Source of the DNA: Brooklawnia sp032229645
Lineage (GTDB): Bacteria; Actinomycetota; Actinomycetes; Propionibacteriales; Propionibacteriaceae
DNA: 64,000 bases
Assembly: GCA_963722295.1 (NCBI GenBank)
Contig: CAVRLB010000002.1
Coordinates: 310,001 to 374,000, forward strand
Direction: 5' to 3'
The stretch's first letter is position 1. Each line of letters begins with the position of its first letter. Both the position numbers and the translations under genes were made by a program. Below are positions 19,489 through 28,326 of the stretch, piece by piece. Below the pieces are notes generated by a model. The model made no database searches. It saw nothing but the letters and a program-made list of their open reading frames with translations, and was not told the DNA's origin.

Positions 19489-21018
19489 TCAGGCTGCTGC
19501 TTGGATGGCGGTGTTGGTGAACGTCAGCGCTTGTTCGAGCGGGTGGAGCACGGTTTGCACTTTGTAGGCGTGGTTACCGACGAGCCAGAGCGCTCGTCCG
19601 GGGTGTTGTCTAGCCCAGCCGGTGATGATGTCGCGGGCGATGGGGCCGAGCCCCAACAGGTGTTCGAGTTCGTCGGCGACTCCGTCATCTTGGCCGTGCA
19701 GGATTTTGATGTCGGCCAGGTGCAGCAGGTCTTTCGCGATGGCCGCAGCCTGCGACCCCTGATCGCCTGCGGCCAGCAGGTCGGAGGGTTTGTGCGCGAC
19801 GGACCATTGGATTTCGCCGTCTTTGCGGGACAGTCGGAGGTCTTCGTCGAAGCTTTTGACGGCTTCGACGCCGAGTCGTAGTTGTTTCCAGGCTTCGTCG
19901 CGAACGGTGATGCGTAGGTCTCCGGGTTCCGCGACTTCTCGCATGGCCCTGCCCCACGAACTCAAACAGGTGAGTGCGACCCCGACGGCTTCGTCGCCGA
20001 GGGGTTGCAGCCGCGACAGGCTCAGCGACTGGATCGGTGCGGTCCAATCCACGCGAATGGTGGTGTGGTCATCGAACAAGCCCGACAGCACGCCGGACAC
20101 GAGCTGGCCGAGCGCGTCACGCAGGAGCCGGGTTTCGTCCAAGAAATGCCGGCGGTCCCGGTAACGGCATTCGGTGACAAGGTCGATGCTGGGCTCGTCC
20201 AATGCCCGCCACAGCGCCGGAATCGTGGGTTCGGCCAGGGTGGTGGCGGCCTGAGTGTAGCCGGTGATCTGGGCGAGAGCTGCGCGGACGACGACGTCGT
20301 CGGTGGGCCCGAACGGTACCGGGTGGTCGCCGACGCGCTGGGAACCGACCAGCCCACGCACCAGAGTGAGCCACCGCCTGAAGACCACGGCCGCCCGACG
20401 CTGGGCCTGCGCCGAGGTGAGGGTCGCCCAGCCCTCGCCCAGGGGTCCGAAGTCGAGCGGGTTGATCCGGGCTGGGAGCCCGTGGCCGATGGCGAACGGT
20501 TGGACGCCGAGCGCCTGGCAGAGGGGTTCGTATTCGTCTTTCGGGTCGCCGAGAATCAGCACCCGGTAGCCGAAGTCGATCATGCGGAGCAGGAACGCTT
20601 TGGTGGTGGCCGATTTCCCGCCGCCGGGTTTCCCGAAGGTGATGGCGTTCGGGTTGGTGACCGACACCTGGGGTGAGAGGGTCCAGCCGAGCGGGTCGGC
20701 GTAGAACGAGCCGCCCGAGAGTATGTCGATGCCCATTTGGGCTCCGGTCGGCGGCAACCCGGGGGCGGTAATGAACGGCCACAACGCGGGCGCCTGATCA
20801 GACGACATCCGCCACGTCGACACCTGCGCACCAGCCGGCGACCAGCCGCGTCCTTTCCGATTCGTCCCGCCCCGGGGTACGGATCGGAATAACCGAGGCT
20901 CGCGGGCCTGCGGTGCGGGTTGGGGGTGTTTGGGGAGTTGGTGGCCGAAGTCGGCTAGCAGGTGGGCGACGTCCCGTGCAGCCGGATTGTGGCCGGCACT
21001 GTTGGTGTGGTGGGTCAT
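19489..21018 (-). CDS. VirB4-like conjugation ATPase
   Basis: 509 aa. Walker A is GKPGGGKSATTK (near residue 130), followed by LILGDPKDEYEPLCQALG, a pattern of VirB4/TraE-type ATPases in actinobacterial ICEs. It energises assembly of the type IV secretion channel at the membrane. No transmembrane segment is evident. Its ATG overlaps the stop of a 37-codon upstream ORF (ATGA), and the cell-wall hydrolase follows directly. It appears intact; the family's N-terminal domain is short here and may be supplied by the SCO6880-like protein encoded upstream. Confidence 0.85.
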   Translation of the reverse strand: MTHHTNSAGHNPAARDVAHLLADFGHQLPKHPQPAPQAREPRLFRSVPRGGTNRKGRGWSPAGAQVSTWRMSSDQAPALWPFITAPGLPPTGAQMGIDILSGGSFYADPLGWTLSPQVSVTNPNAITFGKPGGGKSATTKAFLLRMIDFGYRVLILGDPKDEYEPLCQALGVQPFAIGHGLPARINPLDFGPLGEGWATLTSAQAQRRAAVVFRRWLTLVRGLVGSQRVGDHPVPFGPTDDVVVRAALAQITGYTQAATTLAEPTIPALWRALDEPSIDLVTECRYRDRRHFLDETRLLRDALGQLVSGVLSGLFDDHTTIRVDWTAPIQSLSLSRLQPLGDEAVGVALTCLSSWGRAMREVAEPGDLRITVRDEAWKQLRLGVEAVKSFDEDLRLSRKDGEIQWSVAHKPSDLLAAGDQGSQAAAIAKDLLHLADIKILHGQDDGVADELEHLLGLGPIARDIITGWARQHPGRALWLVGNHAYKVQTVLHPLEQALTFTNTAIQAAA

Positions 21019-21128
21019 CGGGTCTCCCCCTCTTGGATCGTCGAAGAGACCTCAGGATTCGTGCTGGTGAGAGCCCGTGCGGGAGCGCGCCCATGCAGAC
21101 GGTGGTTCGGCTGATCGTGGCAGGTCAT
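21015..21128 (-). CDS. 37-aa translationally coupled small ORF
   Basis: Begins MTCHDQPNHRLHGRAPA and ends EGETR. The start overlaps the stop of the SCO6880 gene (TAATG) and its stop overlaps the VirB4 ATG (ATGA), so it exactly fills the gap between two core transfer genes. No known domain. The double overlap argues that it is translated, at least as a coupling leader for virB4. Confidence 0.5.
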   Translation of the reverse strand: MTCHDQPNHRLHGRAPARALTSTNPEVSSTIQEGETR

Positions 21129-22639
21129 TATGCGACTCCGTCTCTGGTGAGTCCGATACCGAGCGGAATGGTGGAAGCGGCGAATCCACGGTCGTGGGCC
21201 AGGTCGAGGCGCAGCGGCGCGAATCCCGCGACCCTGATGGATGCGTCCAGCCGGCGGCCGTATTCGGTGATCGAGGCGGTGCGGGGAACCGTCACGGTCG
21301 CGACCGCGTACGGTCTGGTGAGGGAGTTGCCGCGGGCGAGTTTCTCGTCCATGCCTTGGGCTTTCGCTGCCTCGTGACGGTGCCTGGCTTTGGGTTTGAC
21401 GCCTGCTTTGCGGCGCAGTTCGCCGGCCATGTCGGAGGCGAATTCGGCGTTGTCGGCGGTGCGTTCGGCGCGTTGGTGGGTGAGGATGGGGAACGCGACC
21501 ATGAACGAGCGGCGTTCCCCCGCCTCGGTCGGCGTCAGCACCGGTGCGAGCGCCCCAATGATCGCGCCCTTGGCAGGCAGTTTGATCGTGGACGACGTCG
21601 ACTCCCACGCGTCGTGACTGAAATGCCGGATCCCCTGATCGGCGCCGCCGGGGCCTGCCTGCGTCCAGGGCACGTCCGCGTTCACACTGGGATCGGCCTC
21701 GCCGGCGGCGAGTGCTTCGATGATGCCCGCCCGGTCGCCGGGCGCGAACCCCGTCCGGCACGCCAAGGCGAGTTCTGGGGAGGTCAGCCAGGTCACGTCG
21801 GCGACCGCAAGGCCTGCCCTCAGTTGGGCTTCGATCTCTGTCATCAGCCCGTAGAGGACGTGGGCTCGGCCGGCGAATCCGCCACCGGATTCGCGGGCCG
21901 GTTTCGCGATCCGGTGCTCGGGCACCACCAGCGTGAGGAACGTTTCGGTGCGGACGCTGGCCTGGGTGAGACCCTGCCTGAGGTCGTCGTTGACCCGGGA
22001 CGCGAGATCGCTACGGCCCAGGACGCGGTGCCGGTCGACCCAGATACCGCGTTCGGCTCCGTCGTCGGGGACGGTGCGGACGATGACGATCAGTTCGTCG
22101 ATCAGTTCGCCCCGGGAGGCCAGATCGATCAACGCGGTCAAACCAGCACCTTGCCGGTTACGGTCGGCAGCATCCAACATGCCGATACCAGGGTGGACCA
22201 GGGACGCGGTGACCGCCCACGTGCGGGTGGCGTGGTCACGGATGATCGCGGTGCGCGCCATGCCCGGGCCGCGTGGCGGGCCGTCGTGGATCTCGATGCC
22301 CTGCAAGACGCCGGGCAGATCCGTGTCGTCCAGATCGTCGGCCCGCCCACGAGCGGCCTTCGACGTGAATCTTTTCGATCCGGTCAGCGAGGCGACCAGG
22401 AACGCGATCATGGCTTTCGCCCAGCCGACCGCCGTGCGTCCCTGAACCCGGACGATCGTGACCAGCGCCACCATCACAAACACCGCGAGGAACCACCACA
22501 TGGCCGCCCACGCCTGGCGGCTGATCGCCCACAACACCGGCAGCACCGACCCGGCCAGCACGATCAGCTCGGGCAGCGACAGGCCGAAGAAGAAACCGAT
22601 CCTGTCCGGGGAATAGTCGGAATACACGTTCGCAGACAT
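21128..22639 (-). CDS. SCO6880 family conjugation protein
   Basis: About 503 aa. Two or three N-terminal membrane segments (residues 20-75: FFFGLSLPELIVLAGSVLPV, then AMWWFLAVFVMVALVTIV) resemble PrgI/VirB3-type inner-membrane proteins; a long cytosolic domain follows. This is the SCO6880-type protein that precedes VirB4 in actinobacterial T4SSs. The frame opens at 22657, but MSANVYSDY at 22639 has AAAGGACC upstream and is the likelier start. Intact; coupled by TAATG to the next small ORF. Confidence 0.8.
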   Translation of the reverse strand: MSANVYSDYSPDRIGFFFGLSLPELIVLAGSVLPVLWAISRQAWAAMWWFLAVFVMVALVTIVRVQGRTAVGWAKAMIAFLVASLTGSKRFTSKAARGRADDLDDTDLPGVLQGIEIHDGPPRGPGMARTAIIRDHATRTWAVTASLVHPGIGMLDAADRNRQGAGLTALIDLASRGELIDELIVIVRTVPDDGAERGIWVDRHRVLGRSDLASRVNDDLRQGLTQASVRTETFLTLVVPEHRIAKPARESGGGFAGRAHVLYGLMTEIEAQLRAGLAVADVTWLTSPELALACRTGFAPGDRAGIIEALAAGEADPSVNADVPWTQAGPGGADQGIRHFSHDAWESTSSTIKLPAKGAIIGALAPVLTPTEAGERRSFMVAFPILTHQRAERTADNAEFASDMAGELRRKAGVKPKARHRHEAAKAQGMDEKLARGNSLTRPYAVATVTVPRTASITEYGRRLDASIRVAGFAPLRLDLAHDRGFAASTIPLGIGLTRDGVA

Positions 22640-22657
22640 CACACATGGTCCTTTCAA

Positions 22658-24109
22658 CTAAACAGCCGCGCCGGGGCCCGCTGCCTGGCCGGGAGCCGAC
22701 GCACTCTCCCCGCCCGGAGATCCTGACATCGGGCCCTGCGGATTCGGTGCAGGCGGCTTCGGGCCGCTCGCAGGCGAGCCCATATCGGGCGGCACGCTGG
22801 AGGATGGGGTGGCTGGCTCGTAGGGGTTGGTGAACTCGTCCTGCAGCGAATCGCTATCGGCCTCGCCGGTCTGGTCACTGGTGTCGGGGGCTGACGGCCG
22901 CCGGCCGGGAGGCTTGCCGCCGGGGTTGATCCAGTCGGGCTGGTAGGTGTTGTGGCCTACTCCCATCTGGTTGGTGAGGTCATTCGACAGCGACGCCGCA
23001 GCGCCACCAGCGGCGGCGAACGTTTTCAACGCGGTCCCGATCACCGCTCCGGCCGGGCCGAGCACCCCCGCTACCCCGCTGGCCGCGGTCATCATCCGGG
23101 ACGTGTTGGTGGTTTCAGCTTGGCCTTCACCACTGGAGCGGCCCTGACCGTCGGCCGTGGACGCGGTCGCCGACCCGCCGTCGCCTCGCCCTTGGAGCAG
23201 GCCCCCGAGCCCACCGATCGCTGACATGCCCGCCCGCACCGCAGCACCTGAACTGGTGCCCGGATCGGTGAACGCCAACAGTTTGAACAAGGCGACCGGT
23301 GACACGGTCGAGGTGAGGATCATCACGACCGCCGGCAGCGCGGTAGCGATCCCGGCCTGGGCCGAATCCGCGAGCCCGGCGGCCGCCCCCGAGGCGAGCT
23401 GGATACCCATGCCCATCATCAACGTCATCAACACCGGCGCGAACGCCGCTGCGTGGAACCAGCGCAACGATTTCCAGAACCAACCGCGTCCGACCTCGGA
23501 CACCAAACCCGCAGCAGAGATCGGGGTGGTGACCGCCAGCACGATCAACGCCCCGGCCCGGGTGAGCATCACCAGCAGATGAGCGATACCGGCCAGCCAC
23601 ACCAGCATGCCGAGTAGGCCGAGCACGGTGGCGATCACCGCGTTGGAGACGTCCTGCCCGGTGAACGGGGCCCACGGATCCCACTCGCCCAAACTGTTCA
23701 CACCGAACAGTGCCTGCAGGAACGCTTTGTTCAATCCGGCGCAGGCGACGATAACCGCGGTCGCGTAGGCGATCGATATCACCCACACGATCACGAACTG
23801 GGCGGTACCGATCAGGGCCCGGCCGATCGATTTCCCATCACGGCGGATAGCGGCGGTACCCAACTGGATCATCACCATGATGATCATCAACGACAATCCC
23901 AGCCACATCGTGGCCTGATACACCGGGCGGGCCGGGCCGTCCGCGCTGACGTCGGGGGTGAGGAAATAGTCCTCGATATGCAGCACCAGTTCCAGGAGCC
24001 ACACCCCCGAGTTCCACAACGACAACATGATGCGCGTCCAGCCATCGGTGACCACCTGGTTCGCGGCATCCGACACGACACCGAACGGGTTGAACGGATC
24101 CGGAAACAT
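22658..24109 (-). CDS. VirB6/TrbL-like polytopic membrane protein
   Basis: 483 aa with about six hydrophobic segments between residues 65 and 300 (for example LGLSLMIIMVMIQLG, AQFVIVWVISIAYATAVIV, LLGMLVWLAGIAHLLVMLT). A Gly/Ser/Pro-rich cytosolic tail of about 180 residues follows. This architecture is typical of VirB6/TrbL channel proteins. It lies between the VirB8-like and SCO6880 genes. Intact. The tail is low complexity and probably disordered. Confidence 0.78.
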   Translation of the reverse strand: MFPDPFNPFGVVSDAANQVVTDGWTRIMLSLWNSGVWLLELVLHIEDYFLTPDVSADGPARPVYQATMWLGLSLMIIMVMIQLGTAAIRRDGKSIGRALIGTAQFVIVWVISIAYATAVIVACAGLNKAFLQALFGVNSLGEWDPWAPFTGQDVSNAVIATVLGLLGMLVWLAGIAHLLVMLTRAGALIVLAVTTPISAAGLVSEVGRGWFWKSLRWFHAAAFAPVLMTLMMGMGIQLASGAAAGLADSAQAGIATALPAVVMILTSTVSPVALFKLLAFTDPGTSSGAAVRAGMSAIGGLGGLLQGRGDGGSATASTADGQGRSSGEGQAETTNTSRMMTAASGVAGVLGPAGAVIGTALKTFAAAGGAAASLSNDLTNQMGVGHNTYQPDWINPGGKPPGRRPSAPDTSDQTGEADSDSLQDEFTNPYEPATPSSSVPPDMGSPASGPKPPAPNPQGPMSGSPGGESASAPGQAAGPGAAV

Positions 24110-24121
24110 GGTGCACTCCCC

Positions 24122-24925
24122 TCACCGTTTGGTGGTGGGCCAGGTTCGCCAGCCGGCCTGGAACGCCAAATCGGTGCCCGGCCACGTCGACGGAGCCTCC
24201 GCGGGCGGAGTGCCGGGGGCGATCAGCCACCTGTCGCCAGCCCATTGCATGCGCTCGCAATACCCGTACGCCATCCGCGCCTCCTGCGCGATCACCGCGC
24301 GGACGTCGACCAGCACGCACGCGATCGTCCAATCCGGGCCATCGGTCGCCTTCACCTGCCCGGCCACCGGCGTGATCATCACCTGCGCGCCACGCTCCAA
24401 GGTTTGGCCCATATTCGCCGCCGCCAAGAACGCCTGCACATGCCAAGTCATCCGCCACTGATCCACCGCTGCGGCACCGTCGGCGGCCCACGCCTGGTAG
24501 ATCTCGTTCGTGCGAGGAATGCTCATCTCGGTGAGCACCGCCACCTCGATCGCGGCCAACTGCCCGATCGCGCCTTCCGGGGTGTGGGGGAACCCGGACG
24601 CCACCTTGCCCGCCCCGATCACCGTCGAGTCCGGAACATCCAATCGTGGCCCGGGAGTAGCGGCGGGGACCCCTTGGGTGGAGTCGGTGCCGGACACGTG
24701 CAGCATCGGCTCCGCCGCCAACAGGTCACGGCGCTGGCCCTCATCGTCCGGCAAATCAGGCACGGACGACGACGTCCCGGCCTGATCGTGTGGGCGGATG
24801 GCGACCGAATGAATAGCGAGCGCGAACCCGACGATCAGCCCGATGCCCGCCAGCGCGATGCCGGCGAGTGCTCCGAGCAGTCTGCCGCGTCCCCACGGTG
24901 TTACCGGTGTGGGTTGCCTGGTCAT
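24122..24925 (-). CDS. VirB8/TcpC-like conjugation membrane protein
   Basis: About 267 aa with one N-terminal membrane anchor (residues 17-43, LLGALAGIALAGIGLIVGFA) and an extracytoplasmic remainder. The ATG at 24925 overlaps the upstream stop (ATGA) and is preferred over the upstream in-frame GTG. Size, topology and position fit a VirB8/TcpC-type scaffold; there is no sequence signature I can name with certainty. Confidence 0.6.
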   Translation of the reverse strand: MTRQPTPVTPWGRGRLLGALAGIALAGIGLIVGFALAIHSVAIRPHDQAGTSSSVPDLPDDEGQRRDLLAAEPMLHVSGTDSTQGVPAATPGPRLDVPDSTVIGAGKVASGFPHTPEGAIGQLAAIEVAVLTEMSIPRTNEIYQAWAADGAAAVDQWRMTWHVQAFLAAANMGQTLERGAQVMITPVAGQVKATDGPDWTIACVLVDVRAVIAQEARMAYGYCERMQWAGDRWLIAPGTPPAEAPSTWPGTDLAFQAGWRTWPTTKR

Positions 24926-25206
24926 CCCACACACCCCGATCCGGTGACCGTCGAGATCATCGACGGAACCACCGTGTACAACACGGCCGCGATGAACACC
25001 ACGAAAATGCCCACCACACCGGCCTTACTGGCATGCGGCATACTCAAAATCCGGCCCATCGTGATACCACCGATCGACACCACGATCCCCACGATGAACA
25101 ACGCCAACACGCCCCACAACACATAACCGGTCAACTGATCGGCATACTGCTGCGCGCCCGGAGGAGCCACCGGGCACACCTGCAACGGAATCAAATTCAT
25201 AATCAT
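24922..25206 (-). CDS. Small two-helix membrane protein, VirB2-like candidate
   Basis: 94 aa with two hydrophobic helices (LTGYVLWGVLALFIVGIVV and VGIFVVFIAAVLYTVVPSMI) and short loops, the topology of VirB2/TrbC pilins. Two cysteines, near the N- and C-termini, could form an outside disulphide. Coupled by ATGA to genes on both sides. Role inferred from topology and position. Confidence 0.6.
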   Translation of the reverse strand: MIMNLIPLQVCPVAPPGAQQYADQLTGYVLWGVLALFIVGIVVSIGGITMGRILSMPHASKAGVVGIFVVFIAAVLYTVVPSMISTVTGSGCVG

Positions 25207-25994
25207 GCGTCCTTCCGCGATTCAGATGACAGGGGTGAAATCAGTTCAATGAGGCGGACGATCCGCTCGGCGGCAGACAACAGCTGGGTGGGCAAAGGGT
25301 CCGGGGTGAGACCAGCCAGCCGCAACGAACCAACGACCGGAACACTGACCAGCCGGTCGTCATCGATCAACTGCCGGACGAGGACACCCGCCGAACCTGA
25401 TACTTGTTTCGGCCAGCGCTTCACCGGCGGACCAACAACAGCGGCGATCACGGCGGTGTCCGGCAGCAGACTCAAGGTGTTCTCCAGACGCCGCAAACCC
25501 GGAACGCTCATCTCAGCCACCACAACGGATAAGCCGGATCGCAGCACCAGTGCCGACAACCACGATGTGCCGACCAGTACATGAGTCGGATCCCAGCCGA
25601 CATCGATAATCGTCCAGCGGACCGGTCGGTCCAGGGGTGCCGGCGACGGTACTTCGGCGGCGTGCAGCCGGATCTCGTGGCTGCGGTCGATCACGACACC
25701 ATCGCGTAGTCCTCGCGTCCAGCCTTGCCCGCACGGGCCGAGTTCTCGCACCGATGCACCCGTCAGCCCACAAACCGGGCCGGACGCGCACTCCACCACC
25801 CGAGCCGAAGCCAGCAAAGTCGCCAGCGCCAGGGCGAGCGTCGACGCGCCGCACTGCCCCTGAACACCCAGCACCGGGACCACCGGCCCATCAGGGGTCC
25901 ACTCAGGCACTGGCTCGGCGGACGGTTCGACGAAATCGCCGGCCTGGATCGCTCGCCAGGCCCGCTGCAGCTCGGGCACCGTGACGGCAGTCAT
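25203..25994 (-). CDS. ParA/MinD-like protein, DUF6668-like
   Basis: 263 aa. VVPVLGVQGQCGASTLALALAT near residue 40 is a variant P-loop of the SIMIBI (ParA/MinD) type; IIDVGWDP at about 130 is a Walker-B-like strand. The canonical KGGxGK is replaced by VQGQCGAS, as in the actinobacterial ICE ATPases annotated DUF6668. Possibly positions the transfer machinery. Overlaps its neighbours by ATGA on both sides. Confidence 0.6.
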   Translation of the reverse strand: MTAVTVPELQRAWRAIQAGDFVEPSAEPVPEWTPDGPVVPVLGVQGQCGASTLALALATLLASARVVECASGPVCGLTGASVRELGPCGQGWTRGLRDGVVIDRSHEIRLHAAEVPSPAPLDRPVRWTIIDVGWDPTHVLVGTSWLSALVLRSGLSVVVAEMSVPGLRRLENTLSLLPDTAVIAAVVGPPVKRWPKQVSGSAGVLVRQLIDDDRLVSVPVVGSLRLAGLTPDPLPTQLLSAAERIVRLIELISPLSSESRKDA

Positions 25995-26185
25995 GACACC
26001 ACCCGCAACAGCGTGCGGCTCCTAGACTCCAAGGCGTGCCGCAAGTCCTCGGCAGGCAACTGCCGCAACATGGCCTGCGCGTCCTTCACCGCCCGCAAGT
26101 CAGCCACGGCGGCCTCTAACTTGCGCACGGCCTCGTCCTCACCACCAGCCATCCGGACCAGCCGGTCAATCTCGGTCTGCTGCAC
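25991..26185 (-). CDS. Small helical protein at the head of the conjugation operon
   Basis: About 64 aa, starting at a GTG (residues VQQTEIDRLVRMAGG) preceded by GGAAGGAG. The frame is open further upstream, but the strong ribosome site decides the start. One long amphipathic helix (EAVRKLEAAVADLRAVKDAQ) and no known domain. Its stop overlaps the next gene (ATGA). Confidence 0.5.
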   Translation of the reverse strand: MQQTEIDRLVRMAGGEDEAVRKLEAAVADLRAVKDAQAMLRQLPAEDLRHALESRSRTLLRVVS

Positions 26186-26398
26186 TGGACCACTCCTTCC
26201 CTCACCAACCCATGCCCGCCGATGGACGGTCCTGCTCAGCCAGACCGGGGCCAGCTTCGGGCTGATCTGGTCGGTCGACACAAGGGCCCTCGCGATGCTG
26301 CCAAGCGGATGAAACGCGCTAGAGAGACGAGCAATGTGACCGGCCGGGACGCCTGGTCGTGCGCAAGAAGCCGCAGCCGACCTGAGCGAGTGCGATCA

Positions 26399-27175
26399 TC
26401 AAGCGGCCGTGGAGTTCGCCTCACGCAATGCGTTCAGCGTTGCGCCAGCTTTGGCGCGGACCGTGGACGCACCCATCCCCAACTCGTCGCCGACCCGCCG
26501 GGATGCCTCCTGCGACAACAGCCCGTGGCGGGTCGCCCGCTTCGGAGTCGAGTCCCCGGCGATACGCATCAACATGACCAACAAGCGCGCCTGCTCCCTC
26601 GTGATCAACTCGTCAGACAGGGACAGCTGCAGCAAATCGGCGACGTCGGGATCGGCCTCATCACCGATGACAGGCTCGGCCAAATAATCGAGCTGCAAAT
26701 CGGCGACCAGAATCGTGTTCGCCCAAGTCTTGTCAACGCCTCGGTCCGAGGCCCCCAAATCGGCCAGCACCGCCCGCCGGACGTTCCACACGATCATGGG
26801 CGCCACCTTCGAACGCCTATCGCACCGAAACGTGCGGCACTGCACCCACAAATGCCCCGCAGCAACCTGATCGACCGTCCACGCTGAGGCCGGCAGCCGC
26901 AACCGGCCCAGCTTCGCGATCACCCCCGGCACCAACAAACGACACAACACCGCAGCCGCCCGGCGATCATCACCACCATCGACCGACGCACGCCGGGCCA
27001 GGGCGAACAACACATCATCACGAGCCTGCGGCGACCCCGTCCGGCTCGCCGCGACCACATCGTCCAACGTCCGCAGATCGCCAAGATCGGGATGAGTCAG
27101 TTCCCAACCAGGAATGGCGATCCCGGCAGCCTCCAACAACTCGTCCAAACCCAGCGCATCATGAAGCCTCGACAC
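26399..27175 (-). CDS. Leading gene of the conjugation operon, HTH-like C-terminus
   Basis: 258 aa, no family recognised with certainty. The C-terminal 55 residues (LITREQARLLVMLMRIAG ... LLSQEASRRVGDELGMGAST) look like a sigma-region-4 or LuxR-type helix-turn-helix, so a DNA-binding regulator is plausible. First gene of the leftward cluster, directly behind the structured leader at 27185-27350, separated by about 213 bp from the next gene. It may control the transfer operon. Confidence 0.5.
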   Translation of the reverse strand: MSRLHDALGLDELLEAAGIAIPGWELTHPDLGDLRTLDDVVAASRTGSPQARDDVLFALARRASVDGGDDRRAAAVLCRLLVPGVIAKLGRLRLPASAWTVDQVAAGHLWVQCRTFRCDRRSKVAPMIVWNVRRAVLADLGASDRGVDKTWANTILVADLQLDYLAEPVIGDEADPDVADLLQLSLSDELITREQARLLVMLMRIAGDSTPKRATRHGLLSQEASRRVGDELGMGASTVRAKAGATLNALREANSTAA

Positions 27176-27260
27176 GATCGTCCCCTTCCGTGAGTGGATG
27201 TCTCACAGAGAAGATCCGCAATTCGCGTCGTCAGATACGTTCTATCCACAGCCCAAAACA

Positions 27261-27315
27261 CCTGATTTCAGGGACAACACGCAGGGGCAACGCCTAGCCG
27301 CGGCGACGTTGCCCC
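27261..27315. promoter_or_regulatory. Structured leader / oriT candidate, copy A
   Basis: Two inverted repeats lie upstream of the first conjugation gene. CCTGA-TT-TCAGG is at 27261-27272. GGGGCAACG (27284-27292) pairs perfectly with CGTTGCCCC (27307-27315) across a 14-nt loop containing CTAGCC. A diverged second copy at 49677-49730 keeps both stems by compensatory changes. The position, between the leftward transfer operon and the rightward relaxase gene, suits either an oriT or a 5' regulatory RNA. The wider homologous block runs about 27190-27350. Confidence 0.55.
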
Positions 27316-27443
27316 AAGACTTGACTCCGCTGCAGTTCAGTGGCGACCTGTATTCGCTGACCAGGCCGGGGAGATCAGCAACGGCGCCATCCTCGCAACC
27401 CAGCATTGCAAAAAGAGGACTAGAGTGATACCTAGTCAGATAG

Positions 27444-27857
27444 TTGTCTCTTAACCCTCAAAGCAACACTGGTGCGCGACCCCAACACAGCGTCAATAAT
27501 GCGTCATTCGGCAACGCGAAGCGCTGGGAAATGCGCGATGAACGGTCCGCTAGGGACTTGGATCAGCTGCTGCTGCGGCTGAACCGGATGCTGGCCGGGT
27601 GGGCGAACTGTTTTCGGCACGGAGTGTCCAAGAGCACCTTCAACGCGATCGACTCCCATGCGTGGAGACGTATCGCGGGGTGGCTGCGACGCAAGCACAG
27701 CATCGGCCGCAGGGATCTGCGCCGGTTCTGTGACCGAGGCTGGAGATTCGCCAGCAACGGGGTGGTCTTCACCGGCGCCTCCAGCGTCCCGGTAACCCGG
27801 TACCGCTACCGCGGTGCGGGCATCCCCACCCCGTGGACACCGAAACCCTCGGCATAA
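27444..27857 (+). pseudogene. Group II intron maturase, C-terminal fragment
   Basis: 137-codon open frame. The maturase X-domain (LLLRLNRMLAGWANCFRHGV; WRRIAGWLRRKHS) and the intron-ORF terminus (FTGASSVPVTRYRYRG ... IPTPWTP) are clear. The reverse transcriptase domain is missing, so the 5' part of the intron has been deleted near 27430. Not functional for mobility by itself. Confidence 0.8.
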
Positions 27858-27885
27858 CAGCCAGACATCGGCATCAGCACATGGA

Positions 27886-27919
27886 GAGCCGGATGCGGTG
27901 AGAGTCGCACGTCCGGTTC
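27886..27919 (+). ncRNA. Group II intron domain V
   Basis: A 34-nt hairpin beginning GAGCCGGATGCGG and ending CGTCCGGTTC, with the AGC catalytic triad at its 5' side, lies 29 nt after the maturase stop as in bacterial introns. Domain VI-like GC-rich sequence follows to about 27975, where the 3' exon (IS256 leader) begins. Confidence 0.75.
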
Positions 27920-28007
27920 GGCGGGCGGGTCCGGGGAAACGGGCCGGGAGCAATCCCGACACCGCGCCCCGGCCCGACCCAACTAACTCTGATCAAGGAG
28001 TTGCCTG

Positions 28008-28326
28008 ATGAGTACCGATATTGACGTGGCCGTTTCAGCCCCGATTGAGATTCCCGAGGAACCGATGACCGTAGCGACTGCGTCGCCTGTTTTTGATAAA
28101 GCCCTGGTTGCCCAACTGGTAGGGCAGGCCCGCGCGAGCGGTCCGACTATTCGGCTTGCTGGCCGAGCTGACCAAGCTGGTGGTCGAGTCCGCCCTGGAA
28201 GGCGAGATGACTGACCACCTCGGGTATGACAGACACGAACAGGGGCTGGCTCGACCGACGGGAACGAGCGTAACGGCACCAGGTCGAAGACGGTCTCGAC
28301 AAAGGGCGGCCCAATCGCTATCGGGG
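28008..28326 (+). pseudogene. IS256 family transposase, N-terminal fragment
   Basis: The first 45 codons read MSTDIDVAVSAPIEIPEEP ... FDKALVAQLVGQARA. After a frameshift near 28140, LLAELTKLVVESALEGEM followed by TDHLGYDRHEQG is read. After another shift, ERNGTRSKTVSTKGGP. This is the conserved N-terminus of IS256 (mutator-type) transposases. The catalytic part is absent: the copy ends where the transglutaminase gene stops. The group II intron fragment abuts its 5' side. Confidence 0.75.

Noticed and set aside
21077..22726. Long + strand open frame (549 codons) opposite the SCO6880 gene
   Set aside because: Antisense shadow in high-GC DNA; Arg/Gly/Asp-rich with no domain, while the - strand frame has membrane helices and operon coupling.
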